Source: Streptomyces sp. JH34 (GTDB lineage: Bacteria; Actinomycetota; Actinomycetes; Streptomycetales; Streptomycetaceae). From it: a stretch of DNA of 64,000 bases. Each line of letters opens with the position of its first letter. The stretch's first letter is position 1. Positions 7,819 to 17,153 of this stretch are shown one piece after another. Under the pieces are notes generated by a model, which saw only the letters and a program-made list of their open reading frames with translations, was not told the DNA's origin and did no database searches. Position numbers and translations under genes: made by a program. Location of the stretch: NCBI RefSeq assembly GCF_029428875.1, contig NZ_JAJSOO010000001.1:3658001-3722000 (forward strand), given 5' to 3'.

Positions 7819-9087
7819 TTACTTCTTGGACGGGTGCTTGGGCCGCTGCGGGCCCTTGCGCTGTCCGGACTTGGCTTGGCGTGAGGAGCCGGACGCGGCG
7901 GGCTTGTCCGCCGACTTCGGCTTGTCGTCGTGCGAGGCGTCCTGCTTCTCCAGCGACGTCTTGGCTTCCGAGCCGGTGGAACCAGAGCTTTTCGCCGTGC
8001 CGGGAGGCGTGGCAGCGGTGTGGCGCTTCGCCTTGGTCTGGCGCTTCGGCTGCTGACGCTTGGGCGCAGCACCGCCCTCGGCTTCCAGAACAGCTGCGTC
8101 GCTCTTCGTCACCGTGCCGTCCTCCTGAGCGGCGAGGCCGAGCTTGCTCAGACCGGTGATGAACTTCCGCTCGATGTCGTTGCGATCGGACCCCTTGGCG
8201 ACGATTCGCTTGACTGTGTTGCGTCGCGTCCGGCCACGTACCTCACCGTGCGAGGTCACACTCTTCAGCACGCGGTTCAGGTACTGGTCCTGCGCCTTGC
8301 TTCCAGGAGTCGGGTTCTGGTTGATCACGTACATCTGCTGACCCATGGTCCAGACGTTGGTGGTCAGCCAGTAGACGAGGACACCGACGGGGAAGTTGAT
8401 ACCCATGACCGCGAAGATCACCGGGAAGATGTACATCAGCATCTTCTGCTGCTGCATGTACGGGGTCTTCACCGTGAGGTCGACGTTCTTCGTCATCAGC
8501 TGGCGCTGCGTGAAGAACTGCGACGCGGACATCATCACGATCATGATCGCGGTGACGACACGGACATCGGTCAGCGAGGCTCCGAGGGCCGAGACCTTCT
8601 CTTCGCTGTCCATGAACTTCGCGGCCAGCGGCGCGCCGAAGATGTGTGCCTGGCGGGCGCTGTCCAGCAGCGGCTGGTCGATCACGCCGATCGTCTTGCC
8701 TGAGGCGATGGCCGAGAGCACGTGATACAGGGCGAAGAAGAACGGTGACTGCGCCAGGATGGGAAGGCACGAGGAGAGTGGGTTGGTGCCCGTCTCCTTG
8801 TACAGCTTCATCATCTCTTCGGACTGACGCTGCTTGTCGTTCTTGTAGCGCTCCTGGATCGCCTTCATCTTCGGCTGGAGCACCTGCATGTTCCGCGTCG
8901 ACTTGATCTGCTTGACGAACAGCGGGATCAGACAGATGCGGATCAGGACCACCAGGGACACGATGGACAGGCCCCAGGCCCACCCCGTGTCATCGCCGAA
9001 GAGCGCTCCGTACAGCTTGTGGAACTGGACGATGACCCATGAAACAGGCGTGGTGATAAAGCTGAACAGACTGGCAATCGTGTCCAC
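7819..9087 (-). CDS. yidC: Membrane protein insertase YidC/OxaA
   Basis: Integral membrane insertase of 422 residues. The protein starts with a hydrophobic segment, followed by LIRICLIPLFVKQIKSTRNM, the conserved region with the groove arginine, the coiled YKETGTNPLSSCLPILAQSP loop, and further membrane segments ending near residue 270. The C-terminal 150 residues form a long basic, Lys/Ser/Ala-rich cytoplasmic tail that could contact ribosomes. As in other Gram-positives there is no large periplasmic domain. It lies between yidD and jag. Confidence 0.96.
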   Translation of the reverse strand: MDTIASLFSFITTPVSWVIVQFHKLYGALFGDDTGWAWGLSIVSLVVLIRICLIPLFVKQIKSTRNMQVLQPKMKAIQERYKNDKQRQSEEMMKLYKETGTNPLSSCLPILAQSPFFFALYHVLSAIASGKTIGVIDQPLLDSARQAHIFGAPLAAKFMDSEEKVSALGASLTDVRVVTAIMIVMMSASQFFTQRQLMTKNVDLTVKTPYMQQQKMLMYIFPVIFAVMGINFPVGVLVYWLTTNVWTMGQQMYVINQNPTPGSKAQDQYLNRVLKSVTSHGEVRGRTRRNTVKRIVAKGSDRNDIERKFITGLSKLGLAAQEDGTVTKSDAAVLEAEGGAAPKRQQPKRQTKAKRHTAATPPGTAKSSGSTGSEAKTSLEKQDASHDDKPKSADKPAASGSSRQAKSGQRKGPQRPKHPSKK

Positions 9088-9090
9088 TAA

Positions 9091-9450
9091 TCAGGCTCCT
9101 TGAGCTTTGGACGAGGTCTCTGTGGCCGGGCTCAGGGGTTCGGAGACCGACCCCCCGGAAGGCACATCGGCGGCGGAGTCCCCGCCCTTGCCGCCACGCA
9201 CCCAGGTGCGCAGCAGTTCGTGCCAACGCGGACGTTTGCGTGGCGGTACATAGTCCACGCCGCCGGGTGACCACGGATTGCAACGCAGGATGCGCCATGC
9301 GGTCAGCGCTGTTCCCTTGATCGCACCGTGCCGGTCGATCGCCGTATATCCATAGTGGGAACACGACGGGTAGTAACGGCAGACAGGCCCGAGAAGCGGG
9401 CTGATCGTCCACTGATACAGCTTGATGAGAGCCAGCAGCGGGTACTTCAT
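9091..9450 (-). CDS. yidD: Membrane protein insertion efficiency factor YidD
   Basis: Protein of 119 residues with the family signature CRYYPSCSHYGYTAIDRHGA and the CNPWSPGG motif, three conserved cysteines included. It has an N-terminal amphipathic helix (LALIKLYQWTISPLLGP). It assists YidC-dependent insertion. The start overlaps the rnpA stop by 4 nt. The C-terminus is extended and Ser/Gly rich compared with the roughly 75-residue enterobacterial form. Confidence 0.94.
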   Translation of the reverse strand: MKYPLLALIKLYQWTISPLLGPVCRYYPSCSHYGYTAIDRHGAIKGTALTAWRILRCNPWSPGGVDYVPPRKRPRWHELLRTWVRGGKGGDSAADVPSGGSVSEPLSPATETSSKAQGA

Positions 9451-9818
9451 CGCGCGCCCCCTCCCAGCAGCCGCTGGAAGGCGGCGTCCAGGTCTTGGGC
9501 CAGCTGTGCATGGTCGGCGTCACCCGATCCGGGTAGCGCTCGTACGACAACAAGGCTACCGGGGGGCAGCTGAGCAAGCCGATCGCGGACCAGGTGACGA
9601 AGCCTGCGCTTCACCGCCGTGCGTACGACTGCTCCACCCACCTGCTTGCTGACAACGAAACCCGCACGTGGCGGGGGAGCACTCTCCCCTGTCACGTGCG
9701 GGTCCGTGGCACCGCTGCGTAGATGCACGACGAGAAGCGGGCGTCCGGCCCGACGTCCCCGGCGTACAGCGACTGCGAAGTCCTCGCGCCGCCTCAGCCG
9801 ATTTTCGGTAGGCAGCAC
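9447..9818 (-). CDS. rnpA: Ribonuclease P protein component
   Basis: Basic protein of 123 residues that binds the RNase P RNA and pre-tRNA leader. The first residues LPTENRLRRREDFAVAVRRG and the RNR-like motif (KRRLRHLVRDRL) are conserved. It is located between rpmH and yidD as in nearly all bacteria, 18 nt downstream of rpmH. Confidence 0.96.
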   Translation of the reverse strand: MLPTENRLRRREDFAVAVRRGRRAGRPLLVVHLRSGATDPHVTGESAPPPRAGFVVSKQVGGAVVRTAVKRRLRHLVRDRLAQLPPGSLVVVRALPGSGDADHAQLAQDLDAAFQRLLGGGAR

Positions 9819-9836
9819 GTCATGACCTGACCGCGA

Positions 9837-9974
9837 TCAGGCGGACAGGTTTGCGCGACCCTTGCCACGGCGGTTCGCGAGAATCGCGCGGCCGGCACGG
9901 GTACGCATACGCAGTCGGAAGCCATGGGTCTTGGCGCGACGACGATTGTTCGGCTGGAAGGTGCGCTTGCTCAC
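9837..9974 (-). CDS. rpmH: 50S ribosomal protein L34
   Basis: Very basic protein of 45 residues beginning MSKRTFQPNNRRRAKTHGFR and ending GKGRANLSA, a full-length L34. It uses a GTG start. It is the first gene of the rpmH-rnpA-yidD-yidC-jag transcript and is divergent from dnaA. Confidence 0.97.
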   Translation of the reverse strand: MSKRTFQPNNRRRAKTHGFRLRMRTRAGRAILANRRGKGRANLSA

Positions 9975-10355
9975 TCGGGGGCTCCAGAAATGATTCGTGT
10001 GTTGGCGGGACATCGCCTGGCTGTCACCGTGCGCCCACGAGGAACTCGCGTAAACGCCTTAGTGCACCGCTTCACAATCACAGATCGTGATGTTTGCCCA
10101 TCGGAGGCAGGCGGCAGCAGCCATCGACAACTCGACCTGGTCACGGTACGCGCGGCTACGCCATCCGGTCAAACCGGGTCCGCGCCACCCCCTGCTGTAC
10201 ACAGCCTGTGGACAACAACTTGAACCACGCGGGTCGGGCTGACTACCGTGGCTGAACTCCGGTTCTTTTCCTTCCTCCCTGCCGGGCCTCACCCGACCCG
10301 ACCCATCCCGTCCCGAGAAGCACACATTCGTGGGACATGCGAGAGAGCGTGCCTT
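9975..10355. promoter_or_regulatory. rpmH-dnaA divergent control region
   Basis: About 380 bp without a convincing gene. It should hold the rpmH and dnaA promoters. TGTGGACAA at 10207-10215, with a nearby half-similar TGTACACAG, is a DnaA box placed for DnaA autoregulation. No rRNA or tRNA gene is present. Confidence 0.6.
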
Positions 10356-12131
10356 GTGGCTGATGTACCTGCCGATCTTGCCGCAGTGTGGCCGCGAGTG
10401 CTGGAACACCTCCTCGGGGAGGGCCAGCAGGGCATCCAGCCGAAGGACAAGCAGTGGATCGAGCGCTGCCAGCCGCTGGCACTCGTCGCCGACACCGCCC
10501 TGCTGGCCGTACCCAACGAGTGGGGCAAGCGTGTCATCGAGGAGCGGCTCACACCGCTGATCAGCGAGACCCTCACACGTGAGTGCGGACGCCCGATCAG
10601 GATCGCGATCACCGTCGACGACTCGGCGGGCGAGCCTCCCGCCCCGCCCGCGCCCCCGAGGCACCAGCCCCACCAGGGGCAGCAGTCGCACCGCTATCAG
10701 GGGCCCCAGCACGACGAGCCCGCGCGCGACGACGGGTACGACGGCTACGGCCACCGGCCCTCCGACGACGGCATGCCGACGGCCCGCCCCGCCTACCCGG
10801 ACTACCAGCAGCACCGCCCGGGGCCCGGCGCCTGGCCCCGTGCCCAGGAGGACCTCGCCTGGCAGCCCCGGCACGGCGGGTACCAGGACCGCGACCCTTA
10901 CGCCAGCCCGCGCTCCCAGCAGCCGCAGCACGACTACCGTCCGCAGCCGTCCGAGCACCAGGGCTACGAGCAGCAGCGGGACAGCCGCGACCGCCGCGAT
11001 CTGCAGGACCAGCACCGCCAGAGCGGTCCCGGCACCGGGAGGGCCGGCGGCGGGCCCATGGGCACCCAGTCCGCGCCCCCGCCCGGAACCGGCGAACCGC
11101 ACGCCCGGCTGAACCCGAAGTACCTCTTCGACACCTTTGTGATCGGCGCGTCCAACCGCTTCGCGCACGCGGCGGCCGTCGCCGTCGCCGAGGCCCCCGC
11201 GAAGGCGTACAACCCCCTTTTCATCTATGGGGAGTCGGGACTGGGCAAGACCCACCTCCTGCACGCCATCGGGCACTACGCACGGAGCCTCTACCCAGGT
11301 ACCCGGGTGCGGTACGTGAGCTCCGAGGAGTTCACCAACGAGTTCATCAACTCGATCCGCGACGGAAAGGGCGACACCTTCCGCAAGCGGTACCGCGACG
11401 TGGACATCCTCCTGGTCGACGACATCCAGTTCCTGGCGAGCAAGGAGTCGACGCAGGAGGAGTTCTTCCACACCTTCAACACGCTCCACAACGCCAACAA
11501 GCAGATCGTGCTGTCCTCGGACCGTCCGCCCAAGCAGTTGGTGACGCTGGAGGACCGGCTGCGCAACCGGTTCGAGTGGGGTCTCACCACTGATGTGCAG
11601 CCTCCCGAGCTGGAGACGCGTATCGCGATCCTCCGCAAGAAGGCGGTGCAGGAGCAGCTCAACGCCCCGCCGGAGGTTCTCGAGTTCATCGCCTCGCGCA
11701 TCTCGCGCAACATCCGCGAGCTGGAGGGCGCCCTCATCCGTGTGACCGCCTTCGCGAGCCTGAACAGGCAGCCCGTGGATCTCGGTCTGACCGAGATCGT
11801 GCTCAAGGACCTGATCCCGGGCGGCGAGGACTCGGCCCCCGAGATCACGGCGCCGGCCATCATGGCGGCGACCGCGGACTACTTCGGGCTGACGGTGGAA
11901 GATCTCTGCGGATCCTCCCGCAGCCGCGTCCTGGTGACCGCCCGCCAGATCGCCATGTACCTCTGCCGCGAGCTGACGGATCTTTCCCTGCCCAAGATCG
12001 GTGCCCAGTTCGGCGGGCGCGACCACACCACGGTGATGCACGCCGACCGGAAGATCCGCGCGCTGATGGCGGAGCGGCGCTCCATCTACAACCAGGTCAC
12101 CGAGCTCACCAACCGCATCAAGAACGGCTGA
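10356..12131 (+). CDS. dnaA: Chromosomal replication initiator DnaA
   Basis: Initiator ATPase of 591 residues. Domain I is at about 1-90. Domain II is a long disordered linker (about 90-248) rich in Gln, His, Pro and Asp, typical of Streptomyces but shorter than I recall for S. coelicolor (about 656 residues in total). Domain III has Walker A GESGLGKT (about 292) and Walker B LLVDDIQFL (about 351). Domain IV has the DnaA-box-reading GRDHTTVMHADRKI (about 553). The GTG at 10356 (MADVPADLAAVW) is chosen because conservation begins there and GAGAGAG lies upstream; the frame itself opens at 10248. Confidence 0.97.
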   Translation: MADVPADLAAVWPRVLEHLLGEGQQGIQPKDKQWIERCQPLALVADTALLAVPNEWGKRVIEERLTPLISETLTRECGRPIRIAITVDDSAGEPPAPPAPPRHQPHQGQQSHRYQGPQHDEPARDDGYDGYGHRPSDDGMPTARPAYPDYQQHRPGPGAWPRAQEDLAWQPRHGGYQDRDPYASPRSQQPQHDYRPQPSEHQGYEQQRDSRDRRDLQDQHRQSGPGTGRAGGGPMGTQSAPPPGTGEPHARLNPKYLFDTFVIGASNRFAHAAAVAVAEAPAKAYNPLFIYGESGLGKTHLLHAIGHYARSLYPGTRVRYVSSEEFTNEFINSIRDGKGDTFRKRYRDVDILLVDDIQFLASKESTQEEFFHTFNTLHNANKQIVLSSDRPPKQLVTLEDRLRNRFEWGLTTDVQPPELETRIAILRKKAVQEQLNAPPEVLEFIASRISRNIRELEGALIRVTAFASLNRQPVDLGLTEIVLKDLIPGGEDSAPEITAPAIMAATADYFGLTVEDLCGSSRSRVLVTARQIAMYLCRELTDLSLPKIGAQFGGRDHTTVMHADRKIRALMAERRSIYNQVTELTNRIKNG

Positions 12132-12172
12132 CGCGCCGCGACGGCGGCTCAGGGCCGCAGCTCCACGCCCCG

Positions 12173-12216
12173 AGGGCGCCTCACGAGGACCGTACGACGT
12201 CCTCGTGAGGCGCCCT
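12173..12216 (+). terminator. Terminator of dnaA
   Basis: Perfect 18-bp stem (12173-12190 with 12199-12216), 8-nt loop, followed by a T-rich CTTCTTCG stretch. It separates dnaA transcription from oriC. Confidence 0.85.
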
Positions 12217-12440
12217 TCTTCGTTCGGGAGCCCATGACAGTGGGCCTGAGCGGACACGGCCCTGAGCCGACGAGAAGGCGGCGCCCGGGAGCGGTGAACG
12301 CCCTGTGGCGTCGCCGGAGTCTTGTCCTGAACCGTTCCTGAGCCGTTCCTGAGCCGCCCGGGCGCGGTCCCACAGCAGTCCTCGACGCCCTCCGGGGCCC
12401 TCGACGCAGCCGTCTCCCACTCGGTTCGGAGATCCGCGAG
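12217..12440. other. Spacer between the dnaA terminator and oriC boxes
   Basis: No credible gene on either strand, no tRNA and no clear DnaA box. GC-rich, with a short direct duplication (GAACCGTTCCTGAGC / GAGCCGTTCCTGAGC near 12330-12355). Confidence 0.5.
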
Positions 12441-13050
12441 TCCGCTGAATCCAGGTGGAGTGTTCGAATACAGGCCCCTGATGAGCCCTTCTCCACAGTG
12501 GAGGCCGGAATCCGGCGTCCACAGCCTGGGGACTGCGAAGTTGTCCAGATTGCGTCCACAGGGTCTGCTGTCGATACTCCATCAGGCCAGGTCACATGCC
12601 TGGGGATTTGTGGTCAACGATGATCCACAGCCTGTGGACAGAATCTGCGTCCACAGGCACTCGATGATGTTGTCCACCGGCGGCCCACAGGCACGTCGCC
12701 GTTGTCCCCAGCTTCTCCACACCCCTGTCCACTGTTCGGCAACCCGACACCGCCTTTCACTGCCGCGAGTGAAAGGCGTCACACCAGGACCCCGGATTGA
12801 GCTGTGGGGAACGGGGGTAAAGCTGGGGACAGGCCTGGGGAGAAGTCCCCCCGCCCTGTGCATCGGGTGTGCAGAACTTTCGCGTGTCCACAGAAACGCA
12901 TGGTTGTCCACCGGTGCCACCCACAGGGACGGTGGACAAAAAATGGCTTCTGACCTGTGCAAACGACGTTATCCACGGTTTCCACAGGGCCTACTACTAC
13001 TACCACTCAGAGTTAGCCAGGAATCAGCTTCGAAGCAGGGCCTGTGCACA
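12440..13050. other. oriC: Chromosomal replication origin oriC
   Basis: The dnaA-dnaN intergenic region carries many DnaA boxes on both strands. Those I could place are TTGTCCAGA 12541, TGTGGACAG 12633, TTGTCCACC 12670, TTGTCCCCA 12702, CTGTCCACT 12725, GTGTCCACA 12884, TTGTCCACC 12904, GGTGGACAA 12931 and TTATCCACG 12969; several weaker tccacag copies lie between. Streptomyces oriC is known for many GC-rich boxes of consensus TTGTCCACA. A short relatively AT-rich patch (CTACTACTACTACC, near 12990) lies at the dnaN side. No protein gene is present. Confidence 0.93.
12751..12778. repeat. Perfect inverted repeat inside oriC
   Basis: Arms CGCCTTTCACT (12751-12761) and AGTGAAAGGCG (12768-12778) with a 6-nt loop GCCGCG, placed between the left and right halves of the DnaA-box array. 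It is not a DnaA box and not parS, although it contains TTTCAC/GTGAAA halves. Confidence 0.75.
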
Positions 13051-13225
13051 ACTCGAGCGGCGACCTCGGCACGCCTCTTGGCGCGACTTGACCCCGAGCA
13101 GCAACGAGTGTCGGTGCCGTACGTCAGACTGGACCCCGGCGGTCTCCCCCAGCCTCTCGGCAGGGAGCCCCGTTCAGACGACGATGGCCAGCAGGGCGAG
13201 CGAGCAACAGCAGGAGGCGGTTCCG

Positions 13226-14356
13226 GTGAAGATCCGGGTGGAGCGCGATGTACTCGCGGAGGCGGTGGCCTGGGTGGCCCGTAGCCTCCCGGCCCGTCCG
13301 CCGGCGCCCGTTCTTGCGGGCCTTCTCCTGAAGGCTGAGGACGGCGCCCTCAGCTTCTCGAGTTTCGACTACGAGGTCTCGGCCAAGGTCTCGGTGGACG
13401 CCGAGATCGAGGAGGACGGGACCGTCCTCGTCTCCGGTCGGCTGCTCGCCGACATCTGCCGCGCCCTGCCGAACCGTCCGGTGGAGATCTCCACAGACGG
13501 TGTACGGGCCACGGTGGTCTGCGGCTCCTCGCGGTTCACACTCCACACCCTTCCTGTGGAGGAGTACCCGGCACTGCCGCAGATGCCGACGGCCACGGGC
13601 ACCGTTCCCGGTGAGGTCTTCGCCTCCGCGGCGGCGCAGGTCGCCATCGCGGCCGGGCGCGACGACACCCTGCCCGTCCTGACCGGTGTCCGGATCGAGA
13701 TCGAGGGCGACACCGTCACCCTCGCGTCGACCGACCGCTACCGCTTCGCCGTCCGTGAGTTCCTGTGGAAGCCGGAGAACCCCGAGGCCTCGGCCGTCGC
13801 TCTGGTGCCCGCCAAGACCCTCCTGGACACGGCCAAGGCGCTGACGAGCGGCGACACGGTGACGCTGGCGCTGTCCGGCTCGGGCGCGGGCGAGGGGCTC
13901 ATCGGTTTCGAGGGCGCCGGCCGCCGGACGACCACGCGGCTGCTCGAGGGCGACCTCCCGAAGTACCGGACGCTCTTCCCGACCGAATTCAACTCGGTCG
14001 CGGTCATCGAGACCGCCCCGTTCGTCGAGGCGGTCAAGCGCGTGGCCCTCGTCGCCGAGCGCAACACCCCGGTGCGGCTCAGCTTCGAGCAGGGCGTGCT
14101 GATCCTCGAGGCCGGCTCCAGCGACGACGCACAGGCTGTGGAGCGTGTCGACGCGGTGCTCGACGGCGACGACATCTCGATCGCCTTCAACCCGACCTTC
14201 CTGCTGGACGGGCTCAGCGCGATCGACTCCCCGGTCGCCCAGCTCTCCTTCACGACGTCGACCAAGCCCGCGCTGCTCAGCGGCCGGCCGGCCGTCGACG
14301 CCGAGGCGGACGACGCGTACAAGTACCTGATCATGCCGGTCCGCCTCTCCGGCTGA
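13226..14356 (+). CDS. dnaN: DNA polymerase III sliding clamp, beta subunit
   Basis: Ring-shaped processivity clamp of 376 residues with three repeated clamp domains (MKIRVERDVLAEAVAWVARS at the start, ending YKYLIMPVRLSG). The frame is open back to 12869, but GTG at 13226 is preceded by CAGGAGG and matches the conserved N-terminus. It is encoded immediately after oriC, as usual. Confidence 0.97.
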   Translation: MKIRVERDVLAEAVAWVARSLPARPPAPVLAGLLLKAEDGALSFSSFDYEVSAKVSVDAEIEEDGTVLVSGRLLADICRALPNRPVEISTDGVRATVVCGSSRFTLHTLPVEEYPALPQMPTATGTVPGEVFASAAAQVAIAAGRDDTLPVLTGVRIEIEGDTVTLASTDRYRFAVREFLWKPENPEASAVALVPAKTLLDTAKALTSGDTVTLALSGSGAGEGLIGFEGAGRRTTTRLLEGDLPKYRTLFPTEFNSVAVIETAPFVEAVKRVALVAERNTPVRLSFEQGVLILEAGSSDDAQAVERVDAVLDGDDISIAFNPTFLLDGLSAIDSPVAQLSFTTSTKPALLSGRPAVDAEADDAYKYLIMPVRLSG

Positions 14357-14500
14357 TCCGGCGTGGTTCCTGTCATGGCAGTTTCCGGCGGGCAGGCTCA
14401 GTGCCGAGCGGGCTCACCGTGCTGCACCCCGCCGGGCTGCCCGGCCCGGGCGTAGGCTCGGTCCTGGGTACGAATCGGCACAACGCTTAAGGAATCTCTG

Positions 14501-15379
14501 ATGGAGCTCGGTCTCGTCGGCCTCGGCAAGATGGGCGGCAACATGCGCGAGCGCATCCGCCGCGCAGGGCACACGGTCATCGGTTACGACCGCAACCCGG
14601 ACGTCGCCGATGTCCACAGCCTCGAAGAGCTTGTGGGCAAGCTCAAGGGCCCGCGTGTCGTGTGGGTGATGGTCCCGGCGGGTGCCGCGACTCAGTCGAC
14701 CATCGACGAGCTGGCCGATCTGCTGTCCCCGGGCGACGTCGTCGTTGACGGCGGCAACTCCCGCTGGACGGACGACGAGAAGCACGCCGTCGAGCTGGGC
14801 ATCAAGGACATCGGCTTCGTCGACTGCGGTGTCTCCGGCGGTGTCTGGGGCCTCGAGAACGGCTACGCCCTGATGTACGGCGGCACCGAGGAGAACGTCG
14901 CCAAGGTCCAGCCGGTCTTCGACGCACTCAAGCCCGAGGGCGACTTCGGTTCCGTCCACGCGGGCAAGGTCGGCGCCGGCCACTTCGCCAAGATGGTCCA
15001 CAACGGCATCGAGTACGCCATGATGCAGGCCTACGCCGAGGGCTGGGAGCTCCTGGAGAAGGTCGACTCCGTCACCGACGTGCGCGAGGTCTTCCGTTCC
15101 TGGCAGGAGGGCACGGTCATCCGTTCCTGGCTGCTGGACCTGGCGGTCAACGCGCTGGACGACGACGAGCACCTCGACCAGCTCCGTGGCTTCGCCGCGG
15201 ACTCCGGCGAGGGCCGGTGGACGGTCGAGGCCGCCATCGACAACGCCGTGCCGCTGCCCGCGATCACCGCTTCCCTGTTCGCGCGCTTCGCGTCGAGGCA
15301 GGACGACTCGCCGCAGATGAAGATGATCGCCGCGCTGCGCAACCAGTTCGGCGGCCACGCGGTCGAGAACAAGAAGTAG
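14501..15379 (+). CDS. gnd: 6-phosphogluconate dehydrogenase, decarboxylating (short type)
   Basis: Protein of 292 residues with the Rossmann motif GLGKMGGNM, the catalytic lysine region (GAGHFAKMVHNGIEY) and a shortened C-terminal helical domain. It belongs to the short, YqeC/GntZ-like branch rather than the 470-residue enzyme. It oxidises 6-phosphogluconate to ribulose-5-phosphate. The gene sits between dnaN and recF in Streptomyces by convention, without an obvious link to replication. Confidence 0.92.
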   Translation: MELGLVGLGKMGGNMRERIRRAGHTVIGYDRNPDVADVHSLEELVGKLKGPRVVWVMVPAGAATQSTIDELADLLSPGDVVVDGGNSRWTDDEKHAVELGIKDIGFVDCGVSGGVWGLENGYALMYGGTEENVAKVQPVFDALKPEGDFGSVHAGKVGAGHFAKMVHNGIEYAMMQAYAEGWELLEKVDSVTDVREVFRSWQEGTVIRSWLLDLAVNALDDDEHLDQLRGFAADSGEGRWTVEAAIDNAVPLPAITASLFARFASRQDDSPQMKMIAALRNQFGGHAVENKK

Positions 15380-15465
15380 GACCGCAGGAGAGCGGGCCGC
15401 GGGCAGCAGCCGGCCCGCGGCACAGCTGAACACAGCAGAGCAAGCAGTCGGAAGGGTCGGCGACC

Positions 15466-16596
15466 ATGCACGTCACGCATCTCTCGCTGGCCGACTTCCG
15501 CTCGTACGCCCGGGTCGAGGTACCCCTCGACCCGGGCGTCACCGCGTTCGTGGGGGCCAACGGCCAGGGCAAGACCAACCTCGTGGAGGCGGTCGGCTAT
15601 CTCGCCACGCTCGGCAGCCACCGGGTGTCGTCCGACGCCCCCCTGGTGCGGATGGGCGCCGAGCGCGCCGTCGTACGAGCCGCGGTCACTCAGGGCGAGC
15701 GGTCGCAGCTGATCGAGCTCGAGCTCAATCCGGGCCGCGCCAACCGGGCCCGTATCAACAGGTCGTCGCAGGTCAGGCCTCGTGATGTCCTGGGGATAGT
15801 GCGGACGGTGCTCTTCGCCCCGGAGGACCTCGCCCTGGTGAAGGGGGATCCGGGCGAGCGCCGGCGTTTCCTCGACGAGCTGATCACGGCGCGTTCCCCC
15901 CGCATGGCCGGAGTCCGCTCCGACTACGAGCGGGTGCTGAAGCAGCGGAACACCCTGCTGAAGTCCGCCGCCATGGCCCGTCGGCACGGCGGCCGGTCGA
16001 TGGACCTGTCCACGCTCGACGTGTGGGACCAGCATCTGGGCCGCGTAGGGGCGGAACTCCTGGCGCAGCGACTGGATCTCATCGCGACCCTGCAGCCGCT
16101 GGCGGACAAGGCCTACGCGGACGTCGCTCCGGGCGGCGGCCCCGTGACACTGGAGTACCGCAGCTCGGTCGGCGCCGACGTGGAGCCCGCGCGTACACGC
16201 GAGGAGCTGTACGAGCAGGTGATGGCGGCCCTGGCCCAGGCACGCAAGCAGGAGATCGAGCGAGGAGTGACCCTGGTCGGCCCGCATCGTGACGACCTGG
16301 TGCTGGGCCTGCGCGGAATGCCGGCGAAGGGATACGCGAGCCACGGCGAGTCCTGGTCGTACGCCTTGGCGCTGCGGCTGGCCTCGTACGATCTGCTCCG
16401 CACCGAGGGCAATGAGCCGGTGCTGGTGCTCGACGACGTGTTCGCAGAGCTGGACGCGCGCCGGCGCGAGCGGCTGGCGGAGCTGGTGGCCCCCGGTGAG
16501 CAGGTGCTGGTGACGGCGGCTGTGGACGACGACGTCCCGGGTGTGCTCGCCGGAGCGCGGTACGCGGTCTCCGCCGGGGCGGTGGAGCGGCTGTGA
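15466..16596 (+). CDS. recF: DNA replication and repair protein RecF
   Basis: SMC-like ATPase of 376 residues that loads RecA at gaps. Walker A is GANGQGKTN (about 27-35), the signature is GESWSYALAL, and Walker B is LVLDDVFAELD. The length is normal for RecF. The start ATG at 15466 follows GGAAGGGTCGG. The stop overlaps the next start (GTGA). Confidence 0.96.
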   Translation: MHVTHLSLADFRSYARVEVPLDPGVTAFVGANGQGKTNLVEAVGYLATLGSHRVSSDAPLVRMGAERAVVRAAVTQGERSQLIELELNPGRANRARINRSSQVRPRDVLGIVRTVLFAPEDLALVKGDPGERRRFLDELITARSPRMAGVRSDYERVLKQRNTLLKSAAMARRHGGRSMDLSTLDVWDQHLGRVGAELLAQRLDLIATLQPLADKAYADVAPGGGPVTLEYRSSVGADVEPARTREELYEQVMAALAQARKQEIERGVTLVGPHRDDLVLGLRGMPAKGYASHGESWSYALALRLASYDLLRTEGNEPVLVLDDVFAELDARRRERLAELVAPGEQVLVTAAVDDDVPGVLAGARYAVSAGAVERL

Positions 16597-17153
16597 GCGG
16601 CAAGGACGATCAGGGTGGTGCCCCGCAGGGCCCGGCGCAGCAGCCGGAGGTCTCGGGTGTGGACCTGGCGCGTGTGGCGCTGCGTGCCGCCAAGGAGCAG
16701 GCCCGCGCCCGGGGCGCGGCCGCGCAGCAGAAGAGCCAGGCCAGGCGTGGGGGTGGTCTGCGGTCGGGCGCCCGGTCCGACGGCCGCGATCCGCTGGCCC
16801 TGGGCTCGGCCATCAGCCGGCTGATCACGGAGCGGGGCTGGGAGACGCCTGCGGCTGTCGGCGGTGTGATGGGCCGCTGGCCGCAGATCGTCGGTGACGA
16901 CCTGGCCAACCACTGCGTGCCCGTGCGGTACGACGAGGATCCGGCCGAGCGGGTTCTGACCGTGCAGTGCGATTCGACGGCGTGGGCGACGCAGCTCCGG
17001 CTGCTGGCGCCTCAGCTGGTGGCCCGGCTGAACACGGATCTGGGGCACGGCACCGTACGGATGATCAAGGTTCTCGGTCCGGGCGGTCCGCAGCGCAGGT
17101 TCGGCCCTCTCCGCACTCCGGGGAGCAGAGGGCCGGGCGACACCTACGGCTGA
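16593..17153 (+). CDS. dciA: DciA-type protein (DUF721), probable replicative helicase loader
   Basis: Protein of 186 residues. The N-terminal half is basic and Gln/Arg/Gly rich; the C-terminal half is the DUF721 fold (LITERGWETPAAVGGVMGRW, then LTVQCDSTAWATQLRLLAPQ and LVARLNTDLG). DciA proteins interact with DnaB helicase in bacteria lacking DnaC/DnaI. The GTG start overlaps the recF stop by 4 nt, so the two are translationally coupled. Confidence 0.9.
   Translation: MSGKDDQGGAPQGPAQQPEVSGVDLARVALRAAKEQARARGAAAQQKSQARRGGGLRSGARSDGRDPLALGSAISRLITERGWETPAAVGGVMGRWPQIVGDDLANHCVPVRYDEDPAERVLTVQCDSTAWATQLRLLAPQLVARLNTDLGHGTVRMIKVLGPGGPQRRFGPLRTPGSRGPGDTYG

Noticed and set aside
10248..10355. 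Earlier start for dnaA
   Set aside because: The extra 36 residues do not resemble DnaA domain I; conservation and a ribosome site support the GTG at 10356.
10059..12257. Minus-strand open frame of 732 codons opposite dnaA
   Set aside because: Covers dnaA entirely; low-complexity Arg/Val/Gly sequence with no start signal.
12869..13225. N-terminal extension of dnaN into oriC
   Set aside because: It runs through DnaA boxes and carries no clamp homology; GTG at 13226 with CAGGAGG fits the family.
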